Shown piece after piece: positions 9,033 to 17,622 of a stretch of DNA of 64,000 nucleotides (position 1 is the stretch's first letter; each line of letters begins with the position of its first letter). A program made the translations under genes and the position numbers. Source of the stretch: Levilactobacillus fuyuanensis. Its GTDB lineage: Bacteria > Bacillota > Bacilli > Lactobacillales > Lactobacillaceae. Location: positions 124,001 through 188,000 of the forward strand of contig NZ_RHNZ01000003.1 in NCBI RefSeq assembly GCF_003946395.1. The letters are read 5' to 3'. Under the pieces are notes generated by a model, which ran no database searches, was not told the DNA's origin, and saw only the letters and a list, made by a program, of their open reading frames with translations.

Positions 9033-9554
9033 TTAGCCTTGTTCCCGTAACCCGTCCCAGAATCCCATGATGAAGTCCATAATTTGTGGCATCAGCAGTA
9101 AACCAAGGACCGCGATAGCAACGACGATGACCAGTCTCGACAGTGCGTACTGCCGGCGCTGCTGATTCCGATAGATCATCCCTAATAGGATGATGACGCC
9201 AATCAGTAGGGGTATCTGTACCCAATCCGACAGAGTTGCCGTGTGAATACCCAGGGCTAATGCCACCACAGCCAAGGGTATGGCCACTCCCAAACCACCA
9301 ACGACAATCAGTCCCAATGGCCCCGTCACTGGACGGTCAAACGTCCGTCTCAGGTCGATGTCGTCACGGACTAAGTCATCGATGGTTAAATTGAATAAGT
9401 CACTGATCAAGACCACATTGGCAAAGCTCGGCAGCGCCGTCCCCTGCTCCCACTTTGAAACTGACTGCCGCGAGATCTTTAAACGATCAGCCAAAATCTG
9501 CTGTGACCAGCCCCGTTGTTTCCGCTGAATCTTTAATTGCTCCCCAATTTTCAT
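9033..9554 (-). CDS. XRE-family regulator with C-terminal membrane helices
   Basis: Protein of 173 residues. Residues 1-60 are a Cro/CI-type helix-turn-helix (MKIGEQLKIQRKQRGWSQQI, then KISRQSVSKWEQG). The rest holds about three hydrophobic segments (LIVVGGLGVAIPLAVVALAL, WVQIPLLIGVIILLGMIY, LVIVVAIAVLGLLLM), a layout common in Firmicutes membrane-attached regulators. GAGGAGGAGA precedes the start. It lies between lacL and a divergent secreted-protein gene. A motif shared by its own upstream region and the lacL upstream region could be its binding site (inference). The signal is unknown. Confidence 0.85.
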   Translation of the reverse strand: MKIGEQLKIQRKQRGWSQQILADRLKISRQSVSKWEQGTALPSFANVVLISDLFNLTIDDLVRDDIDLRRTFDRPVTGPLGLIVVGGLGVAIPLAVVALALGIHTATLSDWVQIPLLIGVIILLGMIYRNQQRRQYALSRLVIVVAIAVLGLLLMPQIMDFIMGFWDGLREQG

Positions 9555-9628
9555 ACACTCTCCTCCTCAATTCCTGCTTCTAGCATACTAAACAATGCTC
9601 CCGATGACACGCATCCTCTGGTTGCCGC

Positions 9629-9657
9629 GGGAAATTAGGAGAATATAACCCGGGTTA
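9629..9657. promoter_or_regulatory. candidate operator upstream of the XRE gene
   Basis: Contains GGAAATTA and AACCCGGGTTAA, matching parts of the site at 8963-8988. It lies in the divergent region between the XRE gene and the secreted-protein gene. Confidence 0.35.
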
Positions 9658-9771
9658 ACCCCCATTATTTTGAAATTTCTACTCACAAAAAGAACGTTTG
9701 TTCGTTTATTTTCATCTTGGTTTCCGGTATACTTATCATATCTAATTTTTCAGAGGAGGTCCGGCGTCGGC

Positions 9772-10671
9772 ATGCACAAATTCATTAAAATCGGGTCAGG
9801 GATCATTGCACTGCTTGCCGTTATCTGCGCGGGATGGCAAACGGCTAGTGCCCAGACTGAACGGCCCAGCGCACTGGTCAAGGTTGGTAATTTTACGGCC
9901 AGCACCGACTTCTTAAATCTCAGTCAATACTACGTGCTCACCCGGACGATTAAGGTCAAGGTCAATTACGTTCCCACGCACAAGGTCGGTCACGCAATCA
10001 ACCGCGATTTCAGGCTCCCGGTTGGGACAGTCGTCGCGGGAAATCTCACGAGCACCAAATCTGGAGACTTCTTAGTGCCCGGTCTCCAACTATACTTATC
10101 GCGGCTGAGTTACCCCTTGATTCAACAGAGCGCCCCTGTCGGCTACACGATTGACCCCGGCGCTGGCGCCTATGATCCTCAGGCAACGCTCAAGGCGACC
10201 GATAAGCTGACGGCCTTCAAGCGGATTAAGGCCCCCGACTTTATGCCCGGATACAGCCACGGTGACCTTTACTTGGGTGGCGCCAAGGCAGCCCTGAGCG
10301 CTGTTGAAACGACTACTTCGAGTATTCGGGTCACGCCAGATGGCTACCTCGAGTATCTGAAGTACGATGCCAAAGCCAATGCCGGCTTAGGCTTCATGCA
10401 GAAGCCCACTGGCATGGCTAAGATCACCAAGACGGACTTTCACGACCCCTATCGCGTGCTGTACTTCGCCCACGATATTTCAGGTCTCAAAACTAAACGC
10501 GTCAGTCATACCGGATTATATCAATACCGCTTAACACTAAAGAACCTCCACGACCCGCAGCATAATGCCGGTAACGAGGACAAAGGTATCGCCGGCACCT
10601 TTGACAGTTTGTATCACATCGGTGGTCACACCTACTTTACATTTATCGGTTACGATGGCGTGACTGGGTAA
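9772..10671 (+). CDS. secreted protein of unknown function
   Basis: Exported protein of about 299 residues. It starts MHKFIKIGSGIIALLAVICA and has a signal peptide with likely cleavage after TASA. The mature part has no family I recognise; it is rich in Tyr, Lys and Thr, and has no sortase or membrane anchor. GAGGAGG precedes the ATG by a long 12 nt; the frame is open back to 9670, but no start there has a ribosome site. A short gene directly downstream repeats the promoter, ribosome-site and signal-peptide arrangement and looks like a decayed partial copy. Confidence 0.72.
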   Translation: MHKFIKIGSGIIALLAVICAGWQTASAQTERPSALVKVGNFTASTDFLNLSQYYVLTRTIKVKVNYVPTHKVGHAINRDFRLPVGTVVAGNLTSTKSGDFLVPGLQLYLSRLSYPLIQQSAPVGYTIDPGAGAYDPQATLKATDKLTAFKRIKAPDFMPGYSHGDLYLGGAKAALSAVETTTSSIRVTPDGYLEYLKYDAKANAGLGFMQKPTGMAKITKTDFHDPYRVLYFAHDISGLKTKRVSHTGLYQYRLTLKNLHDPQHNAGNEDKGIAGTFDSLYHIGGHTYFTFIGYDGVTG

Positions 10672-10775
10672 TTATCTGCCAACTACTCATGTGTACAATC
10701 ATCATCGTCTTCAAGACTTTTGGTATTCCCCACACAACATGCTATACTCGGGCCAACAACCCAAGGGAGGTCCGC

Positions 10776-10916
10776 ATCATCAGAGGAAAAGTTCTGAAAA
10801 CTATTTTGGCGATTATTATTCTTGGTGCCACAGCGAGCATCTGCTTGGGCCACTGGGGAACGCGCGCCGAAGCACAAGCCGACTTACCCCAAGTAACCCT
10901 GACAACGACTAACTAA
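10776..10916 (+). pseudogene. remnant signal-peptide ORF, start codon lost
   Basis: Open frame of 46 codons whose first in-frame codons after GGGAGGTCCG are ATC ATC, not a normal start. It would encode a signal peptide (RGKVLKTILAIIILGATA, cleavage near AEA) and only about 13 more residues. The -10 (TATACT), the GGAGGTCCG ribosome site and the hydrophobic leader resemble those of the secreted gene ending at 10671. Most likely it is a truncated copy; a rare ATC start or an inner TTG cannot be excluded. Confidence 0.4.
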
Positions 10917-10921
10917 TTCGC

Positions 10922-10956
10922 AAAAAACGAGTGACCACCACGGCCACTCGTTTTAA
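10922..10956. terminator. bidirectional terminator
   Basis: Stem ACGAGTG / CACTCGT with flanking A6 and T4, between the secreted-protein remnant and the pentapeptide gene. Confidence 0.75.
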
Positions 10957-10962
10957 TTTACG

Positions 10963-11559
10963 TTAATCCTCAATGTCCAATCCTAGTGCCGCCGCAAACG
11001 TCACCGCCTGGAGTGCATCAATCTTACAGCCCCGTACCAATCCCGGAGTAAAGACCAGCGCGTCAATATCACTGGTCCGCAGATCAACTAATTTCAACTG
11101 GCTCTCCGAAAAGTCGGCGCGTACCAGTTCACACCGGTTGAAACTCAGTCGCCGCTTGACCGTCACCATCTGGAAACTCGCCTCGTTCAGTCGCGTCTCG
11201 CTGAAGTCACAGCCGGTCAGGACGGCCTCTGCGAAATTGGCGTAGTCCGCCCGCGTTTCGCTGATGGTCACGTCCTTGAGTCGGGCCGCAGTAAAGTCAC
11301 TGCCCAATAACTGGCAACCATCGAATTGGCACCGATACAAGTAACTCTCCTGGAATTGGCAATTCAAAAATTGGCAGCCTTGAAACTGGCAATCCAGCCA
11401 CTCACTATTTTTAAAATCCGTCTGTTGAAACCTACACTTCTCGAAGGTAACCTCTTCTACCCGAATATCTTGGTTGGAATAAGTCAGCTCGCAGTTCACG
11501 TACTGGTTACCGGCTTCCAACGCATCTAGCGAAAGGGTCTCGCCCGTTACAGTTGCCAT
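10963..11559 (-). CDS. pentapeptide-repeat protein
   Basis: Right-handed quadrilateral beta-helix protein of 198 residues. Pentapeptide repeats A(D/N)LXX-type run from about residue 35 to 165, for example CRFQQTDFKNSEWLDCQF, CQFDGCQLLGSDF and ADYANFAEAVLTGCDF. Some members mimic DNA and protect gyrase (Qnr, MfpA), but most have unknown roles; nothing here decides. The Cys-rich repeats in the first half are notable. TAAGGGAG precedes the ATG. It is monocistronic, between a bidirectional terminator and the EamA gene end. Confidence 0.88.
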   Translation of the reverse strand: MATVTGETLSLDALEAGNQYVNCELTYSNQDIRVEEVTFEKCRFQQTDFKNSEWLDCQFQGCQFLNCQFQESYLYRCQFDGCQLLGSDFTAARLKDVTISETRADYANFAEAVLTGCDFSETRLNEASFQMVTVKRRLSFNRCELVRADFSESQLKLVDLRTSDIDALVFTPGLVRGCKIDALQAVTFAAALGLDIED

Positions 11560-11645
11560 GTACTCGTCTCCCTTAGTGGTTTTAGTAATCCTAGAATACC
11601 ACGAAAAAGTCCCGCCACGGCAATTGACCGCAACGGGAACCGATT

Positions 11646-11661
11646 TGTTTCACATGAAACA
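11646..11661 (+). repeat. dispersed 16-bp inverted repeat, copy 1
   Basis: TGTTTCACATGAAACA, directly abutting the stop codon of the EamA gene. Seven identical copies occur in the window. Confidence 0.85.
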
Positions 11662-12552
11662 TTAGCGCAACTGATTTTGTCGGCGCATCCCCCAAACGTT
11701 AGGAAGAATCACGGCACCAATAATCACCAGCACTCCCACAATCTGGAGCCAATCGACCTTTTCACCCAAGACGAGAAAGGCAATCGTGATGGACGCTGGT
11801 AATTCCAATGAGGACAGAATAGGACCGATTCCCAAGTCCAAATACTGCATGAAGATCGAGTACGCCACCAATGGAAAGACCATAGAGAAGATGGCAATCC
11901 AGAAGGCCCACTTCACGGTATCAAACGTCACTGGTGCCGACACAATCTGTGGCCCCCAGACGACCGAAATCAGGATAAACGCGCCGATACACAGCAGCCA
12001 CGTCTTACTCAACGGGTCCAGGTTATTTCCCAACATTGCGGTGAATTGAATCGTGCAGGCGTAGGCACATGCCGCCAGAAACGCCAGGAATAAGCCCCAC
12101 AACGACAACGGTTGGGTAATTGGAAAGAGGCCCGCAGCCAACACCGTCCCAATCAAGACTAGGACAATGCTCACGACCTGCAGCCGAGTCGGTCGGCATT
12201 TATGCAGGATGCTGCCCAGCAGAACCGACAGCCACACGGCCTGCATCAACATGACCGCCGCGGCCGCAACCGGAATTAATTTCAACGACTGAATGTAGAA
12301 GGTATTGGTAAACCCGGAAGCCGTCCCGGCCGCCATAACCGCCAGCAGTTGCTTCCAGTTTGTATGCTGGTAACGTAGCCAGCGACGACGCGCCACGTGA
12401 ATAATTCCCAGGATGATCACGGCACTCAGAAACGACCAGAACAACAGTGGCCCGTTGACCACACCCTCACTACGCGCAATCTTCATCAAGGTGGCTGGAA
12501 CCCCAAAGCTGATGGCGCCCAATGCCACAAAGAATGGTGCTATTTTTCGCAA
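11662..12552 (-). CDS. DMT-superfamily (EamA) transporter
   Basis: Integral membrane protein of 296 residues with ten hydrophobic segments arranged as two EamA repeats, typical of drug/metabolite exporters. The first repeat starts VALGAISFGVPATLMKIA and the second LWGLFLAFLAACAYACTI. It uses a TTG start with GGAG 9 nt upstream. The substrate is unknown. It stands alone in the minus direction, downstream of the Pip gene. Confidence 0.85.
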   Translation of the reverse strand: MRKIAPFFVALGAISFGVPATLMKIARSEGVVNGPLLFWSFLSAVIILGIIHVARRRWLRYQHTNWKQLLAVMAAGTASGFTNTFYIQSLKLIPVAAAAVMLMQAVWLSVLLGSILHKCRPTRLQVVSIVLVLIGTVLAAGLFPITQPLSLWGLFLAFLAACAYACTIQFTAMLGNNLDPLSKTWLLCIGAFILISVVWGPQIVSAPVTFDTVKWAFWIAIFSMVFPLVAYSIFMQYLDLGIGPILSSLELPASITIAFLVLGEKVDWLQIVGVLVIIGAVILPNVWGMRRQNQLR

Positions 12553-12639
12553 AAACTTTCACTCCATTTCGTAAAATCTCACCATTCCATTATACGCTTC
12601 GTGTGTTGGCCCTGCCTGTCTCGACATGAACAGTTCCAA

Positions 12640-13935
12640 TTACGCCGTTACCGCGTCATTTCGATGATCATAGAAGAACGCCAGCGTCCCCAAACTAAAG
12701 ACCACCACGATACCGACTAATATCCAGCAAATTCCGGCAATCGAGCCGCCCAAGGAAATCGTGTGCCGTAACCCAGACATCGCAATCGTCATCGGCAAAT
12801 ACGGATGGACTGTCCGATAGAGGGGATTGGTCAGTGCAATGGGATAGGTGCCACCCGAACAGCCAATCTGAAAGATCATGAAGATCAGCATTAGCCAAGC
12901 ACCGGTGAGCCCCAGCCATAAACGGAAGAACGTGACCAGACTGAAGAATGCTAGCACAATGAGCAGCGAGAGCAGATAGGTCTTCCCCGGCTGGAGCGGT
13001 CGTAAACCATTGATGTCCCGGACCCCTAGCCACATGGCCGAGGCCGCCAGCATCACAAATGCCCAAAGCATCCCCATCTTGTCTAGCCACGCCAATGCAA
13101 AGTTTCGGTATTTCCCGTGACGTTTGCCCGCATCGTAAATGATATTCAAGGTAATGCAGCCAACAAAAAGTGAAATTGCCATAAAGTAAGGTGCCATGCC
13201 GGTTCCATTGTTGACGACCGACGTGACATTGTGCTGAACCAGCCTGATTGGCGCAGCCAACGCCCGCAACTGATACGGCCGCTTAGACTGCTGCGTCAAC
13301 CGTTGACCACTGTGCGTCAGTCCCTGAATGATTGCTTCATTCGTTTCGTTGGTCAGCGCGGCCGGAGCGCCTGCCGCACTGGCTCGAACCACCTGCTGTA
13401 ACTGACCAGCCGTGGCGACCAAACGTCGGCCGGATTGCACCGTCTGCTGTTGAATTGCCACCAGTTCGGCTTGAATCACAGTTTGGTTAAGCGTGGCCTG
13501 CAGCTTTTGCATGGCAGTACTAGTCATCTTAGCAGCCACCGCGCTCTGCCCAGCATCCGTTTGATAGGTTAGTCGCAATGTTTCAGGATGACTTGCCAGC
13601 CGACTTAATTGAGACGATGACTGCCGTGGAATCGTCAAGACTAAATAAAGCTTCCCCGCACGTAGTTCTCGATGGGCCTGCCGGGCGGCCATCCGGTGGA
13701 ACTGCAATGACTTACTGCGTGTGAGTTGCCGCGTAACGGTCTGCCCCCAATGCATCGTCGCCGTCGCTCGGTCCTGGTCGACCACCGCCATTGGCAGGCG
13801 ATGAAGCTCGCCATACGGATTCCAAACGGAGGCTAACAAAATTGCCGCATACGCCAGTGGAATCACCAAAATTCCCAACAAGATACGCCAAACCGTTGGA
13901 TGCTGCTTGATATAGGTCCATTCATGAAAATTCAT
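12640..13935 (-). CDS. YhgE/Pip-family membrane protein, short form
   Basis: Member of the YhgE/Pip (phage infection protein) family, related to ABC-2 permeases, 431 residues. The N-terminal helix and VWNPYGELHRLPMAVVDQDRA correspond to the family's extracellular N-domain. The C-terminal membrane domain starts NNGTGMAPYFMAISLFVG and contains GGTYPIALTNPLYRTVHPYL. Compared with the 868-residue paralogue at 25809-28415 it lacks nearly the whole central repeat region. AGGGGGATGAGATC precedes the ATG. It lies downstream of a tetR gene in the same direction, with inverted-repeat operators between. A transport or envelope role is inferred. Confidence 0.88.
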   Translation of the reverse strand: MNFHEWTYIKQHPTVWRILLGILVIPLAYAAILLASVWNPYGELHRLPMAVVDQDRATATMHWGQTVTRQLTRSKSLQFHRMAARQAHRELRAGKLYLVLTIPRQSSSQLSRLASHPETLRLTYQTDAGQSAVAAKMTSTAMQKLQATLNQTVIQAELVAIQQQTVQSGRRLVATAGQLQQVVRASAAGAPAALTNETNEAIIQGLTHSGQRLTQQSKRPYQLRALAAPIRLVQHNVTSVVNNGTGMAPYFMAISLFVGCITLNIIYDAGKRHGKYRNFALAWLDKMGMLWAFVMLAASAMWLGVRDINGLRPLQPGKTYLLSLLIVLAFFSLVTFFRLWLGLTGAWLMLIFMIFQIGCSGGTYPIALTNPLYRTVHPYLPMTIAMSGLRHTISLGGSIAGICWILVGIVVVFSLGTLAFFYDHRNDAVTA

Positions 13936-13950
13936 GATCTCATCCCCCTT

Positions 13951-14058
13951 ATCTCAAACGAGTGAACGAATCATTCATTCGAATTGCCCCCAGTTTAACC
14001 ACTGACGTGTAAAAGTCATTTTAAAGTGATTAAAACTGCGGCGTTCACTCGTTGAGAT
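13951..14058. promoter_or_regulatory. TetR operator region between tetR and pip
   Basis: Near-identical inverted copies of ATCTCAAACGAGTGAACG lie at 13951-13968 and 14042-14058 (one base shorter in the second). A CGAAT/ATTCG dyad at 13967-13981 overlaps the first. The position between the regulator gene and its likely target fits a TetR-family operator. Confidence 0.6.
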
Positions 14059-14069
14059 AACGAAGGGCC

Positions 14070-14708
14070 TTACTGATAGCTCCGGCGTAACATCTCTCGA
14101 ACGACCGCGATCATCCGGTCATCCTCACCGTGAGCCATCTCCATCTCGAAGCTGTCATAGCGCTTGTGCGCGCACCACCAGAAGACCAGATCGACCACGA
14201 TGACGCCGTTACGCTGTGGCTCTGGAATCGCCGATAGTTTTTCCGCGATAAAAGCCCCTACCTGTTGATACAACGTCTGCCGTTGCTGGCGATAGAGTGC
14301 CGTCAACGCTGGATTCACCGTTGGATTGTGCTCCAAAATCAAAAAGTATTGCCCGTACCGTTCGAATGCCTGAAATAATGCCGTCAAAAGGTCATCGAAG
14401 CTCGCGGCCTTGTGACTAGTCAATTGCCGATTCCAGTCGGCATAGGCTGCCTGCGTCCGGTTGACTAATTCCCGTGGATCGACCGATTCCAATGGATAAG
14501 TCTTCATCGTCATTGTGGCTGTCGGCAGGGTCGTCAAGAACACATAGTCCAAGAGCGCCGCCTTACTGGTAAATAATCGATAGAGTGTCCCCACTGCGAG
14601 CTGCGAGCGCTGCGCAATCATCTGCATCTGTGTCTCATGATAGCCCGGCTGAATGAACAATTCACTCGCCGCTGCATAAATCCGTTGTAGCTTTTCTTCA
14701 TCCGTCAT
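14070..14708 (-). CDS. TetR-family transcriptional regulator
   Basis: Repressor of 212 residues. The N-terminal helix-turn-helix is clear (AASELFIQPGYHETQMQMIA, then QLAVGTLYRLFTSKAALLDYVF). The C-terminal ligand-binding part has no family assignment. It precedes the short Pip gene in the same direction, 135 nt apart; the gap holds inverted repeats that look like its operators. TetR/Pip pairing recurs in this window at 25 kb, which supports Pip as its target. Confidence 0.9.
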   Translation of the reverse strand: MTDEEKLQRIYAAASELFIQPGYHETQMQMIAQRSQLAVGTLYRLFTSKAALLDYVFLTTLPTATMTMKTYPLESVDPRELVNRTQAAYADWNRQLTSHKAASFDDLLTALFQAFERYGQYFLILEHNPTVNPALTALYRQQRQTLYQQVGAFIAEKLSAIPEPQRNGVIVVDLVFWWCAHKRYDSFEMEMAHGEDDRMIAVVREMLRRSYQ

Positions 14709-14752
14709 CGTATTTGCCCCCTTTCTCCTATTAAACCCACAATCCTATAAAA

Positions 14753-14780
14753 ACACCGCTTAAATCTCTTTAAGCGGCGT
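14753..14780 (-). terminator. orphan terminator-like hairpin
   Basis: Stem ACGCCGCTTAAA / TTTAAGCGGTGT followed by T5 on the minus strand. No minus-strand gene lies between it and the divergent AraC gene, so it would end an unannotated short transcript or is a relic. Confidence 0.5.
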
Positions 14781-14810
14781 AACTTTGTCAGTGAGTTTAC
14801 CAACCATCAA

Positions 14811-14826
14811 TGTTTCATGTGAAACA
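14811..14826 (-). repeat. dispersed 16-bp inverted repeat, copy 2
   Basis: TGTTTCATGTGAAACA on the plus strand, the reverse complement of copy 1. Confidence 0.85.
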
Positions 14827-14939
14827 CTTCCAAACCACTGCTAGTAATTTTTGACAGGCTAAGGTATAACTGATGTAGCGTTTACATGCGAACACAAACT
14901 TTACCATAAGCGCCCATCCAGCAGAAAGAAGGCCGTCCC

Positions 14940-16130
14940 TTGTCCCTTGACCAACTCTATCTAGAAGCTTTGGCGGTCCCCGCCGCCATCTTTAAAACCG
15001 TCCAGCATCGACCGAAGATCACCTTCAAGCAGGGTAAAATCTTAACGTCAGCGTACATCGCCCTATTTCACGAAATACCCGACCACGAGGCCATCATCAC
15101 CGTCTTTCGGCACAGTCAGAACCTGTTTTCAATCTGTCTTAAACAGGCTGACCTCACCTATATCTTAGGTCCTATCCTGGTCACCGACGTCACGGCCCAC
15201 GATCCCACCGATAACGAAGCCCGCACAATTTATCTGCCACAAGTTTTAAGTACATACTCGATTACACGCGACCAGTGTCTAACACAGATCCTAGCGTTGA
15301 CGCAGATTATCCACTTATCCATGACTGTTGAAGCCGTGACGACCGCCTTCGAACAGGCCCTGCGTTCCGATCAGTTCAATGACAAACTGATTCTGGTCAA
15401 CTTCGATGACGAGGGGGCTCACGTCAGTTATGCCTACGAAAAGGCGCTGAAAACCGCGGTCGAGCTGGGTAAACCCTCCATGGTCCACGACGCCTTCGTT
15501 GGGCTGGTCAACTCCGGTCGCATTGGCATTCTCGCGGACGGCAGCAACCTCCGTAATATCAAGAATTGGGGCATCATTAGTACTTCGGTCACGCTCAGAG
15601 CGGCCATCCATGCCGGCATGGACTTCGACCAGGCTTACTCGCTCAACGACCACTACGTCCGTACCCTGGAAACACTGACAACCTACGACGACGTCATGAC
15701 CGGGATTGAAACGATGATCAAGGACATGGCCCAACGCGTTCATCAGCTCAAGAGTGTTCATCTGTCCGCACCGGTTCGGCGGGCCTACCAAATCATCATG
15801 AACAGTCCCGAATCCAACATCACCGTGACCCAACTCGCCAATCAGCTGGGATTATCACCACACTACCTATCGACCCTTTTCAGTGCAGAGATCGGCGTGC
15901 CCATCTCGCGCTTCAAGATTCTGGTCAAAATTAATCGGGCCGTTGAGATCCTACAGACGACCAATCTGCCCCTCTCAGAGATTGCCGCAATTTTGAATTT
16001 TACCGATCAAGCCTACCTGACGCGCGAGTTCAAAAAGTTTGTCGGTGTCTCTCCTAACAAAGCGCGTAATAATCCCCATTTAACGGATGACTGGCACTTA
16101 TATAACTTCACAAGTATCAATATCGGTTAG
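14940..16130 (+). CDS. AraC-family transcriptional regulator (large N-terminal domain)
   Basis: Regulator of 396 residues. The C-terminal 100 residues form the two AraC helix-turn-helices: VTQLANQLGLSPHYLSTLFS and SEIAAILNFTDQAYLTREFKKF, ending GVSPNKARN. The first 280 residues have no domain I can name; they are not a simple cupin. It starts at TTG with AAGG upstream. A TTGACA -35 lies at 14851-14856. No obvious target is adjacent; the convergent neighbour is the CsbD-like gene. Confidence 0.82.
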   Translation: MSLDQLYLEALAVPAAIFKTVQHRPKITFKQGKILTSAYIALFHEIPDHEAIITVFRHSQNLFSICLKQADLTYILGPILVTDVTAHDPTDNEARTIYLPQVLSTYSITRDQCLTQILALTQIIHLSMTVEAVTTAFEQALRSDQFNDKLILVNFDDEGAHVSYAYEKALKTAVELGKPSMVHDAFVGLVNSGRIGILADGSNLRNIKNWGIISTSVTLRAAIHAGMDFDQAYSLNDHYVRTLETLTTYDDVMTGIETMIKDMAQRVHQLKSVHLSAPVRRAYQIIMNSPESNITVTQLANQLGLSPHYLSTLFSAEIGVPISRFKILVKINRAVEILQTTNLPLSEIAAILNFTDQAYLTREFKKFVGVSPNKARNNPHLTDDWHLYNFTSINIG

Positions 16131-16140
16131 TTATTAATAA

Positions 16141-16171
16141 GTCAGGACTGGGATTTCATCCCAGTCCTGAC
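16141..16171. terminator. bidirectional terminator
   Basis: 14-bp perfect stem GTCAGGACTGGGAT / ATCCCAGTCCTGAC between convergent araC-like and csbD-like genes. Confidence 0.75.
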
Positions 16172-16211
16172 TTTAAGTTCATGATTTCGTTGTAACCAAG
16201 CGTCACTAACC

Positions 16212-16466
16212 TTACGCACCAAATTCAGCTTTCACATCATCAACAATATCTTTGACTTCGCCGCGACCTTCTTGCAAATTGCCTTTAGCCTTGGCGCTCA
16301 CGTCGCCGGTCAACGTTCCCTTGATTTGTTGGGCCTTGCCAGCGACCTTATCGACGGCGTTATCTGCCCGGGACTGCAATGCTTTAAGTTGCTCTTTGTC
16401 CTGAAGAACGAGATAGGCTAGGGCCACGTTGGCTGCTAAACTAAAACCTAAGAGTAAATTTTTCAT
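16212..16466 (-). CDS. CsbD-like small stress protein with N-terminal membrane segment
   Basis: Protein of 84 residues. An N-terminal hydrophobic segment (NLLLGFSLAANVALAYLVL) is followed by a charged helical region resembling CsbD: DKVAGKAQQIKGTLTGD, then KGNLQEGRGEVKDIVDDV. CsbD proteins are general-stress proteins of unknown mechanism in many Firmicutes. GGGGGACC precedes the ATG region. Single gene with its own terminator. The membrane-anchored arrangement differs from the soluble standard CsbD. Confidence 0.72.
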   Translation of the reverse strand: MKNLLLGFSLAANVALAYLVLQDKEQLKALQSRADNAVDKVAGKAQQIKGTLTGDVSAKAKGNLQEGRGEVKDIVDDVKAEFGA

Positions 16467-16592
16467 TGTAGAGGTCCCCCTTTAGATTGGCTAATGATTT
16501 ATATTAGCTTTGAGTATACGGGAGACAAGACGCCGACGCAACGAATATGCTCATTGCCTGTCTAATATTTATTATTAATAATTGATTATTAA

Positions 16593-16624
16593 AGTGGCCG
16601 ACCAGTCAGACCCGGTCGGCCACT
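16593..16624 (-). terminator. terminator of ribokinase gene
   Basis: Perfect 11-bp stem AGTGGCCGACC / GGTCGGCCACT, with a short T run on the minus strand. Confidence 0.7.
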
Positions 16625-16653
16625 CATTTTAACTTAGACAAATTAGTTGTTAC

Positions 16654-17577
16654 TTAACTCGGTTGATACATCGCCGCAACTTCCTCAGCGGTTGGATAGG
16701 ACTTCTGCGTCCCCCGCCGCGTCACGGTGATGGCGGCATATTCATTGGCGTGCCGCAATGCCTTAGGTACCGTCTCACCCTGGGCGTAGTAATTGGCAAA
16801 CGATCCGATGAAGGAATCGCCTGCACCAGTGGTATCGACTGCATCGACTCTGACCGCATCAATCAGCTGACTCGTCGTGGCACTGACCCACAGCACGCCG
16901 CGAGATCCAATCGTGACCAGCACGTTCTTCACGCCCATATCGACTAAACGTTGCGCGGCCCGCGAGATTTCATCCATGGACTCCGTTGGTAAGCCGGTCA
17001 ACGTCGCTAATTCCGTTTCGTTTGGCGAGAAGAAGTCCACCCGCCGCACGTGTTCCATGTCGAGTTGCTTGTTGGCGGGCGCTGGATTCAGGAGGACCGG
17101 TACGCCATAACGATTGGCCAAGTCGATGGCATGATAGTTAGTCTCCAGCGGAATTTCCTGCTGCAACACAATTAACTTCGTATTTCGAATCATATCGAGA
17201 TGCTCATCCAAAACGGCCGGTGTTAACTCACTATTGGCCCCCTTGACGATGAGAATGCGGTTGTCAGCCGTTGGGTCCACGAAGATCGGTGCGGCACCAC
17301 TGTTCTTATGACCAACACCAACGCCAGACACATCAATGTTTGCGGCTTTGAAGTTGGCCAGTTGCTGTTCTCCGAAGCTATCGTTACCAACCATCGAGAT
17401 GAAGCTGACCTGGGCACCTAACCGGGCAGCGGCCACGGCCTGGTTCGCACCTTTACCGCCAAAACCCATCGAGAAGTCATCGGCCTCAACGGTTTCGCCC
17501 GCCACCGGCATGCGCTTAATATACGTCATGAGATCAATCATGTTTGACCCAATTACTAACACATCACTTTTTTTCAT
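16654..17577 (-). CDS. rbsK: ribokinase (PfkB family)
   Basis: Sugar kinase of 307 residues that would phosphorylate D-ribose to ribose 5-phosphate in the cytosol. PfkB signatures are present: GGKGANQAVAAARLGA near residue 40 and DTTGAGDSFIGSF near residue 250, with the catalytic Asp in GAGD. AGAGG precedes the ATG. No ribose transporter or pyranase gene is adjacent, so the call to ribokinase over another PfkB kinase rests on overall resemblance. A cre site lies about 50 bp upstream, so glucose repression by CcpA is likely. Confidence 0.87.
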   Translation of the reverse strand: MKKSDVLVIGSNMIDLMTYIKRMPVAGETVEADDFSMGFGGKGANQAVAAARLGAQVSFISMVGNDSFGEQQLANFKAANIDVSGVGVGHKNSGAAPIFVDPTADNRILIVKGANSELTPAVLDEHLDMIRNTKLIVLQQEIPLETNYHAIDLANRYGVPVLLNPAPANKQLDMEHVRRVDFFSPNETELATLTGLPTESMDEISRAAQRLVDMGVKNVLVTIGSRGVLWVSATTSQLIDAVRVDAVDTTGAGDSFIGSFANYYAQGETVPKALRHANEYAAITVTRRGTQKSYPTAEEVAAMYQPS

Positions 17578-17622
17578 ACCTGGACACCTCTTTATTTCTA
17601 AACTAACACAAATCGCCTGTTA

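Noticed and set aside
10963-11559. Naming the pentapeptide protein a quinolone-resistance (Qnr-like) gene
   Set aside because: Pentapeptide repeats alone do not show gyrase protection; most family members have no such role.
15315-15833. 172-codon minus-strand frame within the AraC-like gene
   Set aside because: Shadow of the real gene in a GC-rich third-position frame; no family resemblance.
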